Shown: in pieces, positions 33,616-41,994 of the stretch
Numbering within the stretch: the stretch's first letter is position 1
Layout of the letters: the number at the start of each line of letters is the position of its first letter
Source: Bacillota bacterium
Lineage (GTDB): Bacteria; Bacillota; Clostridia; Christensenellales; SZUA-584
Reading direction: 5' to 3'
NCBI GenBank assembly: GCA_023428025.1
Contig: JAEYZN010000028.1
Location: 1 to 64,000, forward strand
Length of the DNA: 64,000 nucleotides
Position numbers and translations under genes: made by a program
The notes under the pieces: generated by a model
What the model was told of the DNA's origin: nothing
The model's database searches: none
Seen by the model: only the letters and a program-made list of their open reading frames with translations

Positions 33616-35421
33616 TCAGGACTTCTTCTTTTCCGGCCGGGTGTGTACATGAAGGCGGATAACAGCCTCCGTATATTCTCCGTATACGCTGTTTAAATGG
33701 ATGCCGGAAGTTTCCCCAAACTTGAACTTGATCTGATAGTTGAGGTTACGGAGAGCGTACCCTTTACTGGTCGTGTTGTCCTCAAAATTGAAATCCCGCA
33801 TGCGGCGGTTCAGCATATCCAGCGTGGTCTCATGGATTCCGATGCCGTTGTCCCGCACGACAATGATGACCCAGTCTCCTTCTTCGCGCACGGATATATC
33901 GATCTTCCACTCCCCGCGCCTGTTCTGGAAGCCGTGGAGTATCGCGTTTTCGAGCACGGGTTGAAGCAGGAATTTGGGCACGGACAAATCGTAAACGTGC
34001 TTCGGGATATCATACGTGAAGCTTATCTTGTAATCCAGACGGATATTTTGAACCGTCACATATTGATTGGCCAGCTCAAACGCTTCCCTAAACGGCACGG
34101 AGCGTTTTCCACCTGACAGCGCGATCCGGAAAAACCGGGAGAGCGCCATGACCAGGCTTGCGATTTCATCCTGCTGGTTGATTTTGGCGATGCTGTAGAG
34201 CGACTCCAACGAGTTATAAAGCATATGCGGGTTGATCTCCGCCTGCAGCATCTGGATGGTGGCCATGGCCTTGCTGGTTTGTTCCTCTGAGATGTTGTTC
34301 ATCAGCGACGATATCTCGTCGGCCATCTCGTTGAAGCCCTGATTGACGCCTGAGAACTCGTCGCTGGATTTCTCGGGGAGCTTTATATCAAAATTGCCGT
34401 GTTTGATCTCAGTCATTGCAGTGGAAAGCTGGGCCAGAGGCTTGTGGACGGAACCAGCCAGGAAGGCCGTGATGCCCAGGGCCAGCACGAGCATACAGCA
34501 TCCGATGATCAGCATGGTGGTGAAGATGGACGCGATGTCCTCAAGCACAGAGCTTGCGTCGGTGGAAACCACATAATACCATTCGTTGAGCGGCGAATAG
34601 ACCCAGTTGAGCAGATGCACCTTGCCGTTCAGCGTCACTTCACTGTAGCCCGACTCTTTGTTGTTGTCGATGACCGAGAGCATTGTCCGGTATTGAGGCA
34701 GGGAATGCCCGATTTCACGTTCGTCCATCGATGAGACAAGGTCTCCGTGCGGGTCCATAATGATGGCGTGCGACGGCTTGATATGCAGGCCGGAGGTAAG
34801 CAGCTGGTTGATATACTGCTCTTCGACGTTGGTCGTCAATATGATATCGTTGCCCTCGTTATCCTCCATAATAAAGTTCTTGGAGATGTTTCTCTCGGTT
34901 ATTTTTTTGCCCACCGTGGGGTTGCATATCACATTTTCATAGGGCGTGGAAACACCCCACTTGTCCGGGGGGAGAAAATGGCAGTCCAGAACATTGGAGT
35001 TGACGTTATCGAAGGTAGACATCTTTGAAACAAGCAGCAGAAAACGGGACGGGAAATAGAGATAAAAATGATTGAACCCGCCAATGCTGTACGTATCCTC
35101 GATCAAAGAGCTGTGAACCGTGGCCGGATACTGCGCCACCTGAAACAACTGTGATTCGGTGACGTTGAGCGTCGGGTCCACCACGGCGGGATTCTTGGCA
35201 AGCGCAATCTGAAGCGAGGTGCTGGCGCTGTCCATGACGTCCAGCTTGGCCTCGATATTCTGGCTGTTGGCGACAAGCGTTTCCTGTATGTTCCTTGACG
35301 TGTTTTCTTTTAATGTATTTTGAGTGGATGAGAACAGCAGGATGCAACATATCAGCACAGGTACCACCAAAGCGATTGTTATAAACAAAAACAGACGCAC
35401 CCGCAAAGCTGTGATCTTCAT
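33616..35421 (-). CDS. Sensor histidine kinase, YesM type
   Basis: A 601-residue kinase. Membrane segment 1 is at about 9-30, an outer sensing region at 31-295 is probably Cache-like, and membrane segment 2 is at about 301-323. A HAMP segment reaches about 375. The phospho-accepting H399 sits in AEINPHMLYNSLESLY, with Met replacing the usual Phe. The HATPase domain has LLQPVLENAILHGFQ and VVRDNGIGIHE. YesM-type kinases usually sense carbohydrates, sometimes with a binding protein. Confidence 0.93.
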   Translation of the reverse strand: MKITALRVRLFLFITIALVVPVLICCILLFSSTQNTLKENTSRNIQETLVANSQNIEAKLDVMDSASTSLQIALAKNPAVVDPTLNVTESQLFQVAQYPATVHSSLIEDTYSIGGFNHFYLYFPSRFLLLVSKMSTFDNVNSNVLDCHFLPPDKWGVSTPYENVICNPTVGKKITERNISKNFIMEDNEGNDIILTTNVEEQYINQLLTSGLHIKPSHAIIMDPHGDLVSSMDEREIGHSLPQYRTMLSVIDNNKESGYSEVTLNGKVHLLNWVYSPLNEWYYVVSTDASSVLEDIASIFTTMLIIGCCMLVLALGITAFLAGSVHKPLAQLSTAMTEIKHGNFDIKLPEKSSDEFSGVNQGFNEMADEISSLMNNISEEQTSKAMATIQMLQAEINPHMLYNSLESLYSIAKINQQDEIASLVMALSRFFRIALSGGKRSVPFREAFELANQYVTVQNIRLDYKISFTYDIPKHVYDLSVPKFLLQPVLENAILHGFQNRRGEWKIDISVREEGDWVIIVVRDNGIGIHETTLDMLNRRMRDFNFEDNTTSKGYALRNLNYQIKFKFGETSGIHLNSVYGEYTEAVIRLHVHTRPEKKKS

Positions 35422-35467
35422 TGCTCAAACTCCAGTGTTAAGAATGTATAAAATCTTTACGTTCACT

Positions 35468-35496
35468 AGGATATAGTACCCCATTTTGAATGTCAA
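35468..35496 (-). promoter_or_regulatory. Promoter of the two-component operon
   Basis: On the minus strand a perfect TTGACA (35491-35496) and TATCCT (35468-35473) are 17 bp apart. It lies about 47 bp before the kinase start. Confidence 0.65.
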
Positions 35497-35660
35497 CCTG
35501 ACGCGGCTGGCGAAACCCGCGCAAAGAGGGGTTCGAATATCAAGAAGCGAATCCGGCAAACAAAATACAAAAATACTGCGTTTACAAAGATGCGCGCCGC
35601 AAAGTACATTTTTAATATATGGTTATGCAATGTCAATTTCATTGGTATAAAGGAGGCATT

Positions 35661-36437
35661 ATGAGCAGGAATGTTGTGATAACAGGTGCGGCAAGCGGCG
35701 TTGGACGGGCGACCGTGGAGGCTTTTTTGAAGCTGGGCGACGTCGTGTTCATGACGGACTGGAAGAAAGAGAATCTCCAAAAAGCCTATGATGAGCTGGG
35801 GGCCGGCGCCGAAGGCCGGCTGTTCTGGCAGGCGGGAGATGTCGGCAAATGGGAAGATGTGGCGTCGTTCTCCAAAATGGTGGATGAAGCGGGCGGTGCG
35901 GATGTGCTGGTCAACTGCGCCGGTGTGTTTCGTGTGGGGCAGATTGAAGACGCGCCTGAGGAAGACTACGATTTTCAGTTTGACGTGAATGTTCGCGGCA
36001 CATTCCACACGATAAAGGCCTTTGGGCCGCAGATGCTGGCCAAGAAGAAAGGCGCCATCGTCAATGTTTCCTCGGTCTCAGGCATGGGCGGGGACTATAA
36101 CATGGCCCTTTACTGCGCCACCAAGGGCGCCGTGATCGCTTTGACAAAGGCTGTTGCGATGGACTACTCGATGAAGGGCGTGCGGGTAAATGTGATCTCG
36201 CCGTCAGCGGTAAAAACGCCGATGTTCCTCACGGGCGCTTCGGAAGCGGTGCTGGAGAGCTTCAGGAAAAATATGCCCGCCAGAGCGCTTTGCGAGCCCG
36301 AGTGGTGCGCGAATGTGATAGTCTATCTCGCGTCGGATATGGCCACGCATTTGTGCGGCGTCAACATACCGGTGGACGGCGGCCTCTCCGCCTGGAACGG
36401 CCAGCCCAATCAGGAAAAGACCGTCACAGGAACGTGA
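35661..36437 (+). CDS. SDR-family oxidoreductase
   Basis: A 258-residue short-chain dehydrogenase. The cofactor loop is VITGAASGVGRAT near residues 6-18, followed by the NCAGVF segment and the catalytic Ser in VNVSSVSGMGG and Tyr/Lys in YCATKGAV. The end GVNIPVDGGLSAWNG fits classical SDRs acting on sugars or polyols. The ATG at 35661 has AAAGGAGG. It heads the genes for a sugar importer, so a polyol or sugar substrate is likely but unspecified. Confidence 0.88.
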   Translation: MSRNVVITGAASGVGRATVEAFLKLGDVVFMTDWKKENLQKAYDELGAGAEGRLFWQAGDVGKWEDVASFSKMVDEAGGADVLVNCAGVFRVGQIEDAPEEDYDFQFDVNVRGTFHTIKAFGPQMLAKKKGAIVNVSSVSGMGGDYNMALYCATKGAVIALTKAVAMDYSMKGVRVNVISPSAVKTPMFLTGASEAVLESFRKNMPARALCEPEWCANVIVYLASDMATHLCGVNIPVDGGLSAWNGQPNQEKTVTGT

Positions 36438-36510
36438 TGCAGGTATCAAAAATACAATACCGCGATTTATCATGACCCAAATTTTTTAAACAAAAAACAA
36501 ATAATGATGA

Positions 36511-36540
36511 TTTACAAACCAAGTTGTACAACGCTATGTT
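36511..36540 (+). promoter_or_regulatory. Promoter with palindromic operator candidate
   Basis: TTTACA (36511-36516) and TATGTT (36535-36540) are 18 bp apart. Between them lies a perfect palindrome GTTGTACAAC (36523-36532). The arrangement would let a regulator bind over the promoter of the sugar-binding protein gene. Confidence 0.45.
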
Positions 36541-36606
36541 AATAATGAGTTTGAGTGCGCACCTCAACCTGACCCTAACACAACCAAACATTTCGAGGAG
36601 GAAGTC

Positions 36607-37683
36607 ATGAAGACAAAGCTTTTTGCGGTGATCAGTATATTGCTTGTTGCGATCATGGCGCTGACAGGCTGCGGCCAGACGGCTGCGCCAGCGGCTGAGC
36701 AACCGGCCGCCACTGAACAGCCGGCGGCTGAGCAACCGGCAGCCGAAGAACCGGCCGCTGAGGAACCGGCCACGGAAGGCCAGTTGGAAGACCTGAGCGG
36801 CAAGACGATAGCCGCTGTCGTGTTGATAGAGGATCAGTTCCAGAGGATGCTTCAGATCACGATGAAGAAGACGGCGGAGAGCTATGGCGCCACCGTGCTT
36901 GAAGGGCATAGCGGCGGCGAGCTGGACAAGGAAGTCGAGCTGATCAACCAGTATGCGACCGGCGGTGTGGACGGCATCTGCATATTTCCCGTCAGCCTGA
37001 CGGGATCTGCGGCTGCGCTGGAAAACGCGGCCAAGAACGGCGTCACCATCTACTGCGCGAACATGAACATGGATTATGAGTGGCAGACAGGCTACGCAGA
37101 AATGGACCAGTACAATATCGGCGAACTCGTCGGTGAATTCTGTGCCGAATATATCAAAGAGAACTTCCCGGACAGAAAGCCCAAAACGGCGATCATTCAG
37201 TTTACGGCCCTGCTGCCTGAGATGAGCGCGCAGCGGACGAACGGTTTCCTCTCCAAGACGCAGGACCTGATCGATATCGTTCAGGATGTGGACGCGTGGG
37301 ATTCCGACGTGGCGGTCAACGTGGCGGCTGAAGTGATGAACGCGAATCCGGACCTGGATCTTATCTTCTGTGCGAACGAAGGCGGCACGGTGGGTACGGT
37401 TATGGCCGTGAAGAACGCGGGCAAGAGCATTCCGGTGTTTGGTATCGATATCAGCGAACAGCTGGTCAATATGCTCCTCGACGAGGACAATATTCTTCAG
37501 GCGCTGGGCGGCCAGGACCCGATCGCGCTTGGCGAAACCTCGATGAAGAACCTTTGCCTTGCGATGATGGGCAAAGAGTTTGAGACCGGTGTACTGCTCC
37601 CCGGTATTCCGCTCACAAGAGAAGATCCCGACGGCGCCAGGGCTTATCTGCAGGAGCTGCTGGAAGGGCTTGGAGAAGCATAA
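36607..37683 (+). CDS. Sugar ABC transporter substrate-binding lipoprotein
   Basis: A 358-residue periplasmic-binding-protein-like lipoprotein of the ribose/galactose type. The signal peptide ends in a lipobox with C22 (MALTGCG). A low-complexity linker of five-residue units (variants of PAAEQ, residues about 26-57) tethers the binding domain. Features such as GGVDGICIFPVSLTG and DLIFCANEGGTVGTVMAVKN fit the family. The ligand cannot be read from sequence. Its neighbours are the ATPase and permease of one importer. Confidence 0.92.
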   Translation: MKTKLFAVISILLVAIMALTGCGQTAAPAAEQPAATEQPAAEQPAAEEPAAEEPATEGQLEDLSGKTIAAVVLIEDQFQRMLQITMKKTAESYGATVLEGHSGGELDKEVELINQYATGGVDGICIFPVSLTGSAAALENAAKNGVTIYCANMNMDYEWQTGYAEMDQYNIGELVGEFCAEYIKENFPDRKPKTAIIQFTALLPEMSAQRTNGFLSKTQDLIDIVQDVDAWDSDVAVNVAAEVMNANPDLDLIFCANEGGTVGTVMAVKNAGKSIPVFGIDISEQLVNMLLDEDNILQALGGQDPIALGETSMKNLCLAMMGKEFETGVLLPGIPLTREDPDGARAYLQELLEGLGEA

Positions 37684-37707
37684 CAGCAGACACTTATTCA
37701 CTCTGGA

Positions 37708-37729
37708 GGGGCTGCAAGCATGCGGCCCC
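37708..37729 (+). promoter_or_regulatory. Hairpin between binding protein and ATPase genes
   Basis: GGGGC-t-GCA pairs with TGC-g-GCCCC around a four-base loop, followed by a pyrimidine-rich tract. It probably stabilises the binding-protein message or partly ends transcription, giving more binding protein than ATPase. Confidence 0.6.
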
Positions 37730-37762
37730 TTCCATTCTTCTTAAACTAAGAGGGAGGAAGTA

Positions 37763-39247
37763 ATGGAGAAAAAACTCGAGGTCAGAAATATAACCAAAAT
37801 ATTCCCGGGAACGGTGGCTCTTGATGATTTCTCGGCTGTTTTTCATGCGGGAAAGGTGAACGCCTTTCTTGGTAAGAACGGCTCAGGCAAGAGCACGCTG
37901 ATCAAAATAATCTCCGGCGCGCAGGCGCCGACATCCGGAGAGCTGGTGCTGGATGGCGAGAAACTGGTGCCGAAAAATCCGCAGGACGCTTTTGACAAGG
38001 GTATCGCCACTGTTTATCAGGAGCTCTCACTGATACCCGGCCTTTCCATCGCTGAGAATATCTTTTTTGGAAGACTGCCCAAAAAGGGCAAGTTCCTGAT
38101 CGATTACAATAAAGCCAATCGGGATGCTGAAAAGCTTTTGGCGGAGCTGGAGATAAACATTTCGCCCAAGGCGCCGGTCAGCACGCTGAACGTATGGCAG
38201 CGCCAGCTTGTGGAGATTGCAAAGGCCATGTCGTACAATCCGCACGTCTTGCTGCTGGATGAACCGACATCCGCGCTGGCGCAGCACGAAACGGAGATGC
38301 TCTTTAAGCTTGTTCATGCGTTGAAGGAAAAGGGCGTCATTATTATATACATCACCCATAAGCTTCAGGAGTTGTGGAGCGTGGCCGACACGGTGACGGT
38401 CGTGCGGGACGGCAAGCTCGTGGGGTCGGATGATCTGAGCAACATCACCAAAGAACAGCTGGTCAACATGATGTTCGGAGATATTGAGACCAAAACGATA
38501 CCCGAGCAGCTTCATTGTGAGGAAGATGTCGTCCTGGAGGTGGACCGTCTGTCCAGCGGCGCCAAATTCCGTGACGTCAGTTTTACGCTTAAAAAAGGCG
38601 AGGTGCTGGGCATAGCGGGTCTGCTGGGATCGGGGCGCTCAGAACTGTTGAGGGCGATTTTCGGCTCGGATTCTTATGAGTCCGGGAAAGTTCGGGTGAA
38701 CGGGAAAACGCTGAAAAAGGGATCGCCCAAGGCGGGCAAAATGGCGGGCCTCGCAATGACATCGGAAAACAGAAAAGAAGAAGGGCTGATACAGATCCAT
38801 ACCGTCCGGGAGAACATGGTATTGGCCAGCCTTAAAAAGGTGTGCGAGAAAGGCGTTTATTCAAAGCGCAGGGAGAAAGAACTGGTCGACAAACAGATCA
38901 CCGGGCTGCAGATAAAAGTGTCATCCCCGGAGGTGCCGGTGTCGTCGCTGTCGGGCGGTAACCAGCAAAAAGTGCTGGTGGGCAATTGGCTCAATACAGA
39001 CCCGAAAGTAATCATGCTGGATGAACCGTCAAAGGGTATTGACGTGAACGCCAAGCAGCAGATATTCGACATTGTCTGGGAGCAAAGCAAGAAAGGCATA
39101 TCGAGCATTATCGTGTCGTCGGAGCTGGAAGAGCTGATACAGACGTGTCATCGCATTCTGATCATGAAAAACGGAATGATTGCAGGAGAACTGTGCCCAA
39201 AGGAAATCGGCGTGGAAGATTTGTATACAAAGTGCATGGGGGTGTAA
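37763..39247 (+). CDS. Sugar ABC transporter ATPase, RbsA type
   Basis: A 494-residue fusion of two ABC domains. The first has Walker A GKNGSGKST, near residues 35-43, and the second the degenerate GLLGSGRSE typical of RbsA-like proteins. Signatures include LNVWQRQLVEIAKAMS and SLSGGNQQKVLVGNWL. It energises import with the permease that follows after a single base. The substrate is not defined by the ATPase. Confidence 0.95.
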   Translation: MEKKLEVRNITKIFPGTVALDDFSAVFHAGKVNAFLGKNGSGKSTLIKIISGAQAPTSGELVLDGEKLVPKNPQDAFDKGIATVYQELSLIPGLSIAENIFFGRLPKKGKFLIDYNKANRDAEKLLAELEINISPKAPVSTLNVWQRQLVEIAKAMSYNPHVLLLDEPTSALAQHETEMLFKLVHALKEKGVIIIYITHKLQELWSVADTVTVVRDGKLVGSDDLSNITKEQLVNMMFGDIETKTIPEQLHCEEDVVLEVDRLSSGAKFRDVSFTLKKGEVLGIAGLLGSGRSELLRAIFGSDSYESGKVRVNGKTLKKGSPKAGKMAGLAMTSENRKEEGLIQIHTVRENMVLASLKKVCEKGVYSKRREKELVDKQITGLQIKVSSPEVPVSSLSGGNQQKVLVGNWLNTDPKVIMLDEPSKGIDVNAKQQIFDIVWEQSKKGISSIIVSSELEELIQTCHRILIMKNGMIAGELCPKEIGVEDLYTKCMGV

Positions 39248-39248
39248 C

Positions 39249-40229
39249 ATGGAAAAGGTAAGAGCAAAGACAAGCGGGTTTGAAACGTTTGCTAAAAAGA
39301 ACGTGTTGATCGGCGTGCTGATCATTTTGTTTATTGTGCTGGCGCTGGCCAACAAGAATTTTTTTACGTTACAGAACATGATGACGGTGCTGCGCACATG
39401 CTCGATGAACGGCATCATCGCTTTGGGTATGACGCTGGTGATCATATCCGGTGAGATAGACCTGTCTGTCGGTTCGGCTGTGGCATTCTCGGGCTGCCTC
39501 TCCGCTTGGATGGTACAAAGATTAACGAGAATGGATATGGATGTGCTGCCCGCCATCATCATCGCGTCCGTGGCGGCGTTGATCGCCGGCATACTGATCG
39601 GCCTGTTTACGGCCTGGATGCGCAACAGCTTTCAGGTGCCGTCGTTCATCACCACGCTGGGCCTGCTGACGATGTTGAGCGGCTTCGCGTATCTGCTGAC
39701 GGGCGGGTTCCCCATTGCCAGCTATCCTCAGTGGTATGGCTATCTGGGCGCGGGCTTCATTGCGGATGTGTTCCCGTTCCAGGCTCTGATCCTCATTATC
39801 GTGTTTTTCGTTATATTCTTTCTGCTCAACTATACCGAGTTTGGCCGGAGCGTTTATGCGGTGGGCGGTAATGTGGAGAGCGCGCGTTTGTCGGGCGTTA
39901 ATGTGAACCGGGTGAGGCGCATCTCCTTCGCGATCACCGGATTTCTGGCCGCGTTTTCCGGCCTGATGGTCTCCTCACAGATCATGTCCGGCACGCCCTC
40001 TGTCGGCACAAACGGAGAGATGACGGCGATTTCGTCGATCATCATCGGCGGAGCCAGCCTGTCCGGGGGCGTTGGCAAGGTGACCGGAACACTGATCGGT
40101 ATATTGTTCCTTGGCGTTCTCTTAAACGGCATGACCATCCTCGGCATCAGCTCGTACTGGCAGCTGGTGGTGAGGGGCTCATTGGTGATTGTCGCGGTGC
40201 TGCTCAATATGTCCACACGGAAGAAATAA
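39249..40229 (+). CDS. Sugar ABC transporter permease, RbsC type
   Basis: A 326-residue membrane protein with about eight to ten hydrophobic segments. The hallmark is GMTLVIISGEIDLSVGSAVA, and the end has GGASLSGGVGKVTGTLIGI. The ATG at 39249 (MEKVRAKTSGF) is one base after the ATPase stop; an earlier in-frame start inside the ATPase gene is unlikely. It is the last gene of the importer operon. Confidence 0.94.
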   Translation: MEKVRAKTSGFETFAKKNVLIGVLIILFIVLALANKNFFTLQNMMTVLRTCSMNGIIALGMTLVIISGEIDLSVGSAVAFSGCLSAWMVQRLTRMDMDVLPAIIIASVAALIAGILIGLFTAWMRNSFQVPSFITTLGLLTMLSGFAYLLTGGFPIASYPQWYGYLGAGFIADVFPFQALILIIVFFVIFFLLNYTEFGRSVYAVGGNVESARLSGVNVNRVRRISFAITGFLAAFSGLMVSSQIMSGTPSVGTNGEMTAISSIIIGGASLSGGVGKVTGTLIGILFLGVLLNGMTILGISSYWQLVVRGSLVIVAVLLNMSTRKK

Positions 40230-40293
40230 GCTCATGAAGCGCTGAAATTTTGCCTCCGAATCTCAATACCGATACATTTCCTCTATAACATAA

Positions 40294-40338
40294 GGCTGCC
40301 CGTTGTGATATGTTCCATCGCAGCGGGCAGCCGTTTTT
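40294..40338 (+). terminator. Terminator of the sugar importer operon
   Basis: GGCTGCCCG (40294-40302) pairs with CGGGCAGCC (40324-40332), followed by GTTTTTT. A nine-base perfect stem. Confidence 0.88.
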
Positions 40339-40373
40339 TGCTGCGGTTTTATGAAACCCAGGGGTACTCCACA

Positions 40374-40401
40374 TTGACAACGCCATCTGTTATGGTATGA
40401 T
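40374..40401 (+). promoter_or_regulatory. Promoter of the hydrogenase-maturation operon
   Basis: A perfect TTGACA (40374-40379) and TATGAT (40396-40401) are 16 bp apart. The transcript would start near 40408, about 220 bp before the first gene, leaving a long leader. Confidence 0.75.
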
Positions 40402-40517
40402 AATAAATAAGCTGAGTTGCAAGATCATACTTCTTTCAACAAAGCATGGCGGGTATAAACTGACACAAAGACAGGATCTGAGTGAAAGGCAGCAATCTAT
40501 TTAATACGATGGATTCG

Positions 40518-40540
40518 TGCGCCTTTTGGGGCGCATTTTT
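40518..40540 (+). terminator. Leader terminator (attenuator candidate)
   Basis: TGCGCC (40518-40523) pairs with GGCGCA (40530-40535), then five T residues. It sits between the promoter and the first hyd gene, so genes downstream are expressed only when it is bypassed. The upstream leader must hold the switching element if this is regulated. Confidence 0.7.
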
Positions 40541-40627
40541 ATTACGGGGTCCCCAGAAACAAAGCTTTTTTTAGAGGAGGGCTTACAGCCCTGGAGCGGC
40601 TTTTGAAGCTTCCAAGAAGGAGGTCGG

Positions 40628-40885
40628 ATGGAAACAAGGGTGGCCGTTATCGGCATCATCGTGGAAAACCCGGATTCAGTTGAAAAGCTGAACAGCGTTC
40701 TGCACGCCTACGCGGCTTATATTATCGGCCGAATGGGCCTTCCGTACCGGGAGAAGAACGTCTCTATTATCAGTATCGCCGTGGACGCGCCGCAAGATAT
40801 TATAAATGCGCTGTCCGGAAAAATAGGCAAGCTGCCCGGCATCAACGTCAAGACGGCCTATTCAAACGTGGGAGGCAAGGCATGA
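40628..40885 (+). CDS. TM1266-like iron-only hydrogenase system regulator
   Basis: An 85-residue protein starting METRVAVIGIIVENPDSVEKL. It matches the TM1266 family of small ACT/ferredoxin-fold proteins found with hydE, hydF and hydG. Conserved stretches are YIIGRMGLPYREK and the end KLPGINVKTAYSN. It is called a putative regulator because of its fold; DNA binding has not been shown. SD AAGGAGG precedes the ATG, and the stop overlaps hydE (ATGA). Confidence 0.85.
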   Translation: METRVAVIGIIVENPDSVEKLNSVLHAYAAYIIGRMGLPYREKNVSIISIAVDAPQDIINALSGKIGKLPGINVKTAYSNVGGKA

Positions 40886-41994
40886 ACGATAAGATCAGGT
40901 TGCTGATCGACAGGCTCGCAAAAGACGGCACGCTGAGCCGGAACGAGTTTCTGGCGTTGCTGGAAGGCCGGACGACGGAAGCCACGCAATACGTGTTTGA
41001 GCGCGCCCGCGCCGTCAGACACGCGGTGTACGGGCATGACGTTTATATGCGCGGACTCATCGAGTTTACGAATTACTGCAGGAACGACTGCTATTACTGC
41101 GGCATCCGCAAAAGCAACCGGCAAGCCGAGAGATACCGCCTGACTCAGGAGCAGATTTTGGACTGCTGCGCCGCTGGTTACGAGCTGGGCTTCCGCACCT
41201 TTGTGCTGCAGGGCGGCGAAGACCCGTATTATACCGATGAGCGCATGGCGGACATCGTTCGCGCCATAAAAGCGAACCATCCCGACTGCGCGTTGACACT
41301 TTCGATCGGGGAAAAGAGCCGCGAGAGCTACCGGGCCTTCCGGGTGGCGGGCGCGGACCGCTATCTGCTGCGGCACGAAACGGCCAACGCCGAGCACTAT
41401 GAAAAGCTGCATCCCGGAGAACTGTCACTGGAAAACCGCAAGCGCTGCCTTTTCGACCTCAAGGAGCTGGGCTATCAGGTGGGCTGCGGGTTCATGGTGG
41501 GCTCACCGCATCAGACGAACGAATGCCTGGTGGACGACCTGCTGTTCATCAAAGAGCTTCAGCCCCACATGGTGGGCATCGGGCCCTTCATCCCGCACGG
41601 CCAGACGCCCTTCGCCGCCGAGCCGGCAGGCACGCTGGAGCTGACTCTGTTTTTGCTGGGCATCATCCGGCTGATGCTGCCCAAGGTATTGCTGCCCGCC
41701 ACCACCGCTCTTGGCACCATTCATCCGCTGGGCCGGGAGGAGGGCATATTGGCGGGCGCGAACGTGGTGATGCCCAACCTGTCGCCCATATCGGTGCGCA
41801 AAAAATACATGCTGTACGACAACAAGATATGCACCGGCGACGAAGCGGCGGAATGCCGCATGTGCATGGGCCGCCGCATGGAGAGCATCGGATATCGTCT
41901 GACCGTCTCACGGGGCGACTACAAAGCCGGCAAAACAGATATCACTGACGGGGAAGAGCGATCTGACCCGGAAGAAAGGAAGAACTATGTATAA
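40882..41994 (+). CDS. hydE: [FeFe]-hydrogenase maturase HydE, radical SAM
   Basis: HydE acts between HydG and HydF in building the diiron subcluster. The radical SAM motif is CRNDCYYC in FTNYCRNDCYYCGIRKSN (near residue 65). A C-terminal CRMCMG region could hold the auxiliary cluster found in some HydE proteins. The 370 residues are normal. It overlaps TM1266 by 4 and hydG by 8 bases, giving a tightly coupled operon. Confidence 0.95.
   Translation: MNDKIRLLIDRLAKDGTLSRNEFLALLEGRTTEATQYVFERARAVRHAVYGHDVYMRGLIEFTNYCRNDCYYCGIRKSNRQAERYRLTQEQILDCCAAGYELGFRTFVLQGGEDPYYTDERMADIVRAIKANHPDCALTLSIGEKSRESYRAFRVAGADRYLLRHETANAEHYEKLHPGELSLENRKRCLFDLKELGYQVGCGFMVGSPHQTNECLVDDLLFIKELQPHMVGIGPFIPHGQTPFAAEPAGTLELTLFLLGIIRLMLPKVLLPATTALGTIHPLGREEGILAGANVVMPNLSPISVRKKYMLYDNKICTGDEAAECRMCMGRRMESIGYRLTVSRGDYKAGKTDITDGEERSDPEERKNYV

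Larger units (their letters stand above)
40230..40627 (+). other. Intergenic leader region before the hyd genes
   Basis: This 398-bp gene-free stretch holds the terminator of the sugar importer (40294-40338), a sigma-A promoter (40374-40401), and about 115 bp of leader. An intrinsic terminator at 40518-40540 and a further 87 bp follow to the first hyd gene. That last part has a GGGCT/AGCCC hairpin (about 40583-40594) and an AAGCTT repeat. I recognised no known riboswitch class. Confidence 0.6.

Noticed and set aside
36680..36780. Short tandem DNA repeats in the first sugar-binding protein gene
   Set aside because: They simply encode the PAAEQ-type lipoprotein linker; not a CRISPR or regulatory array.
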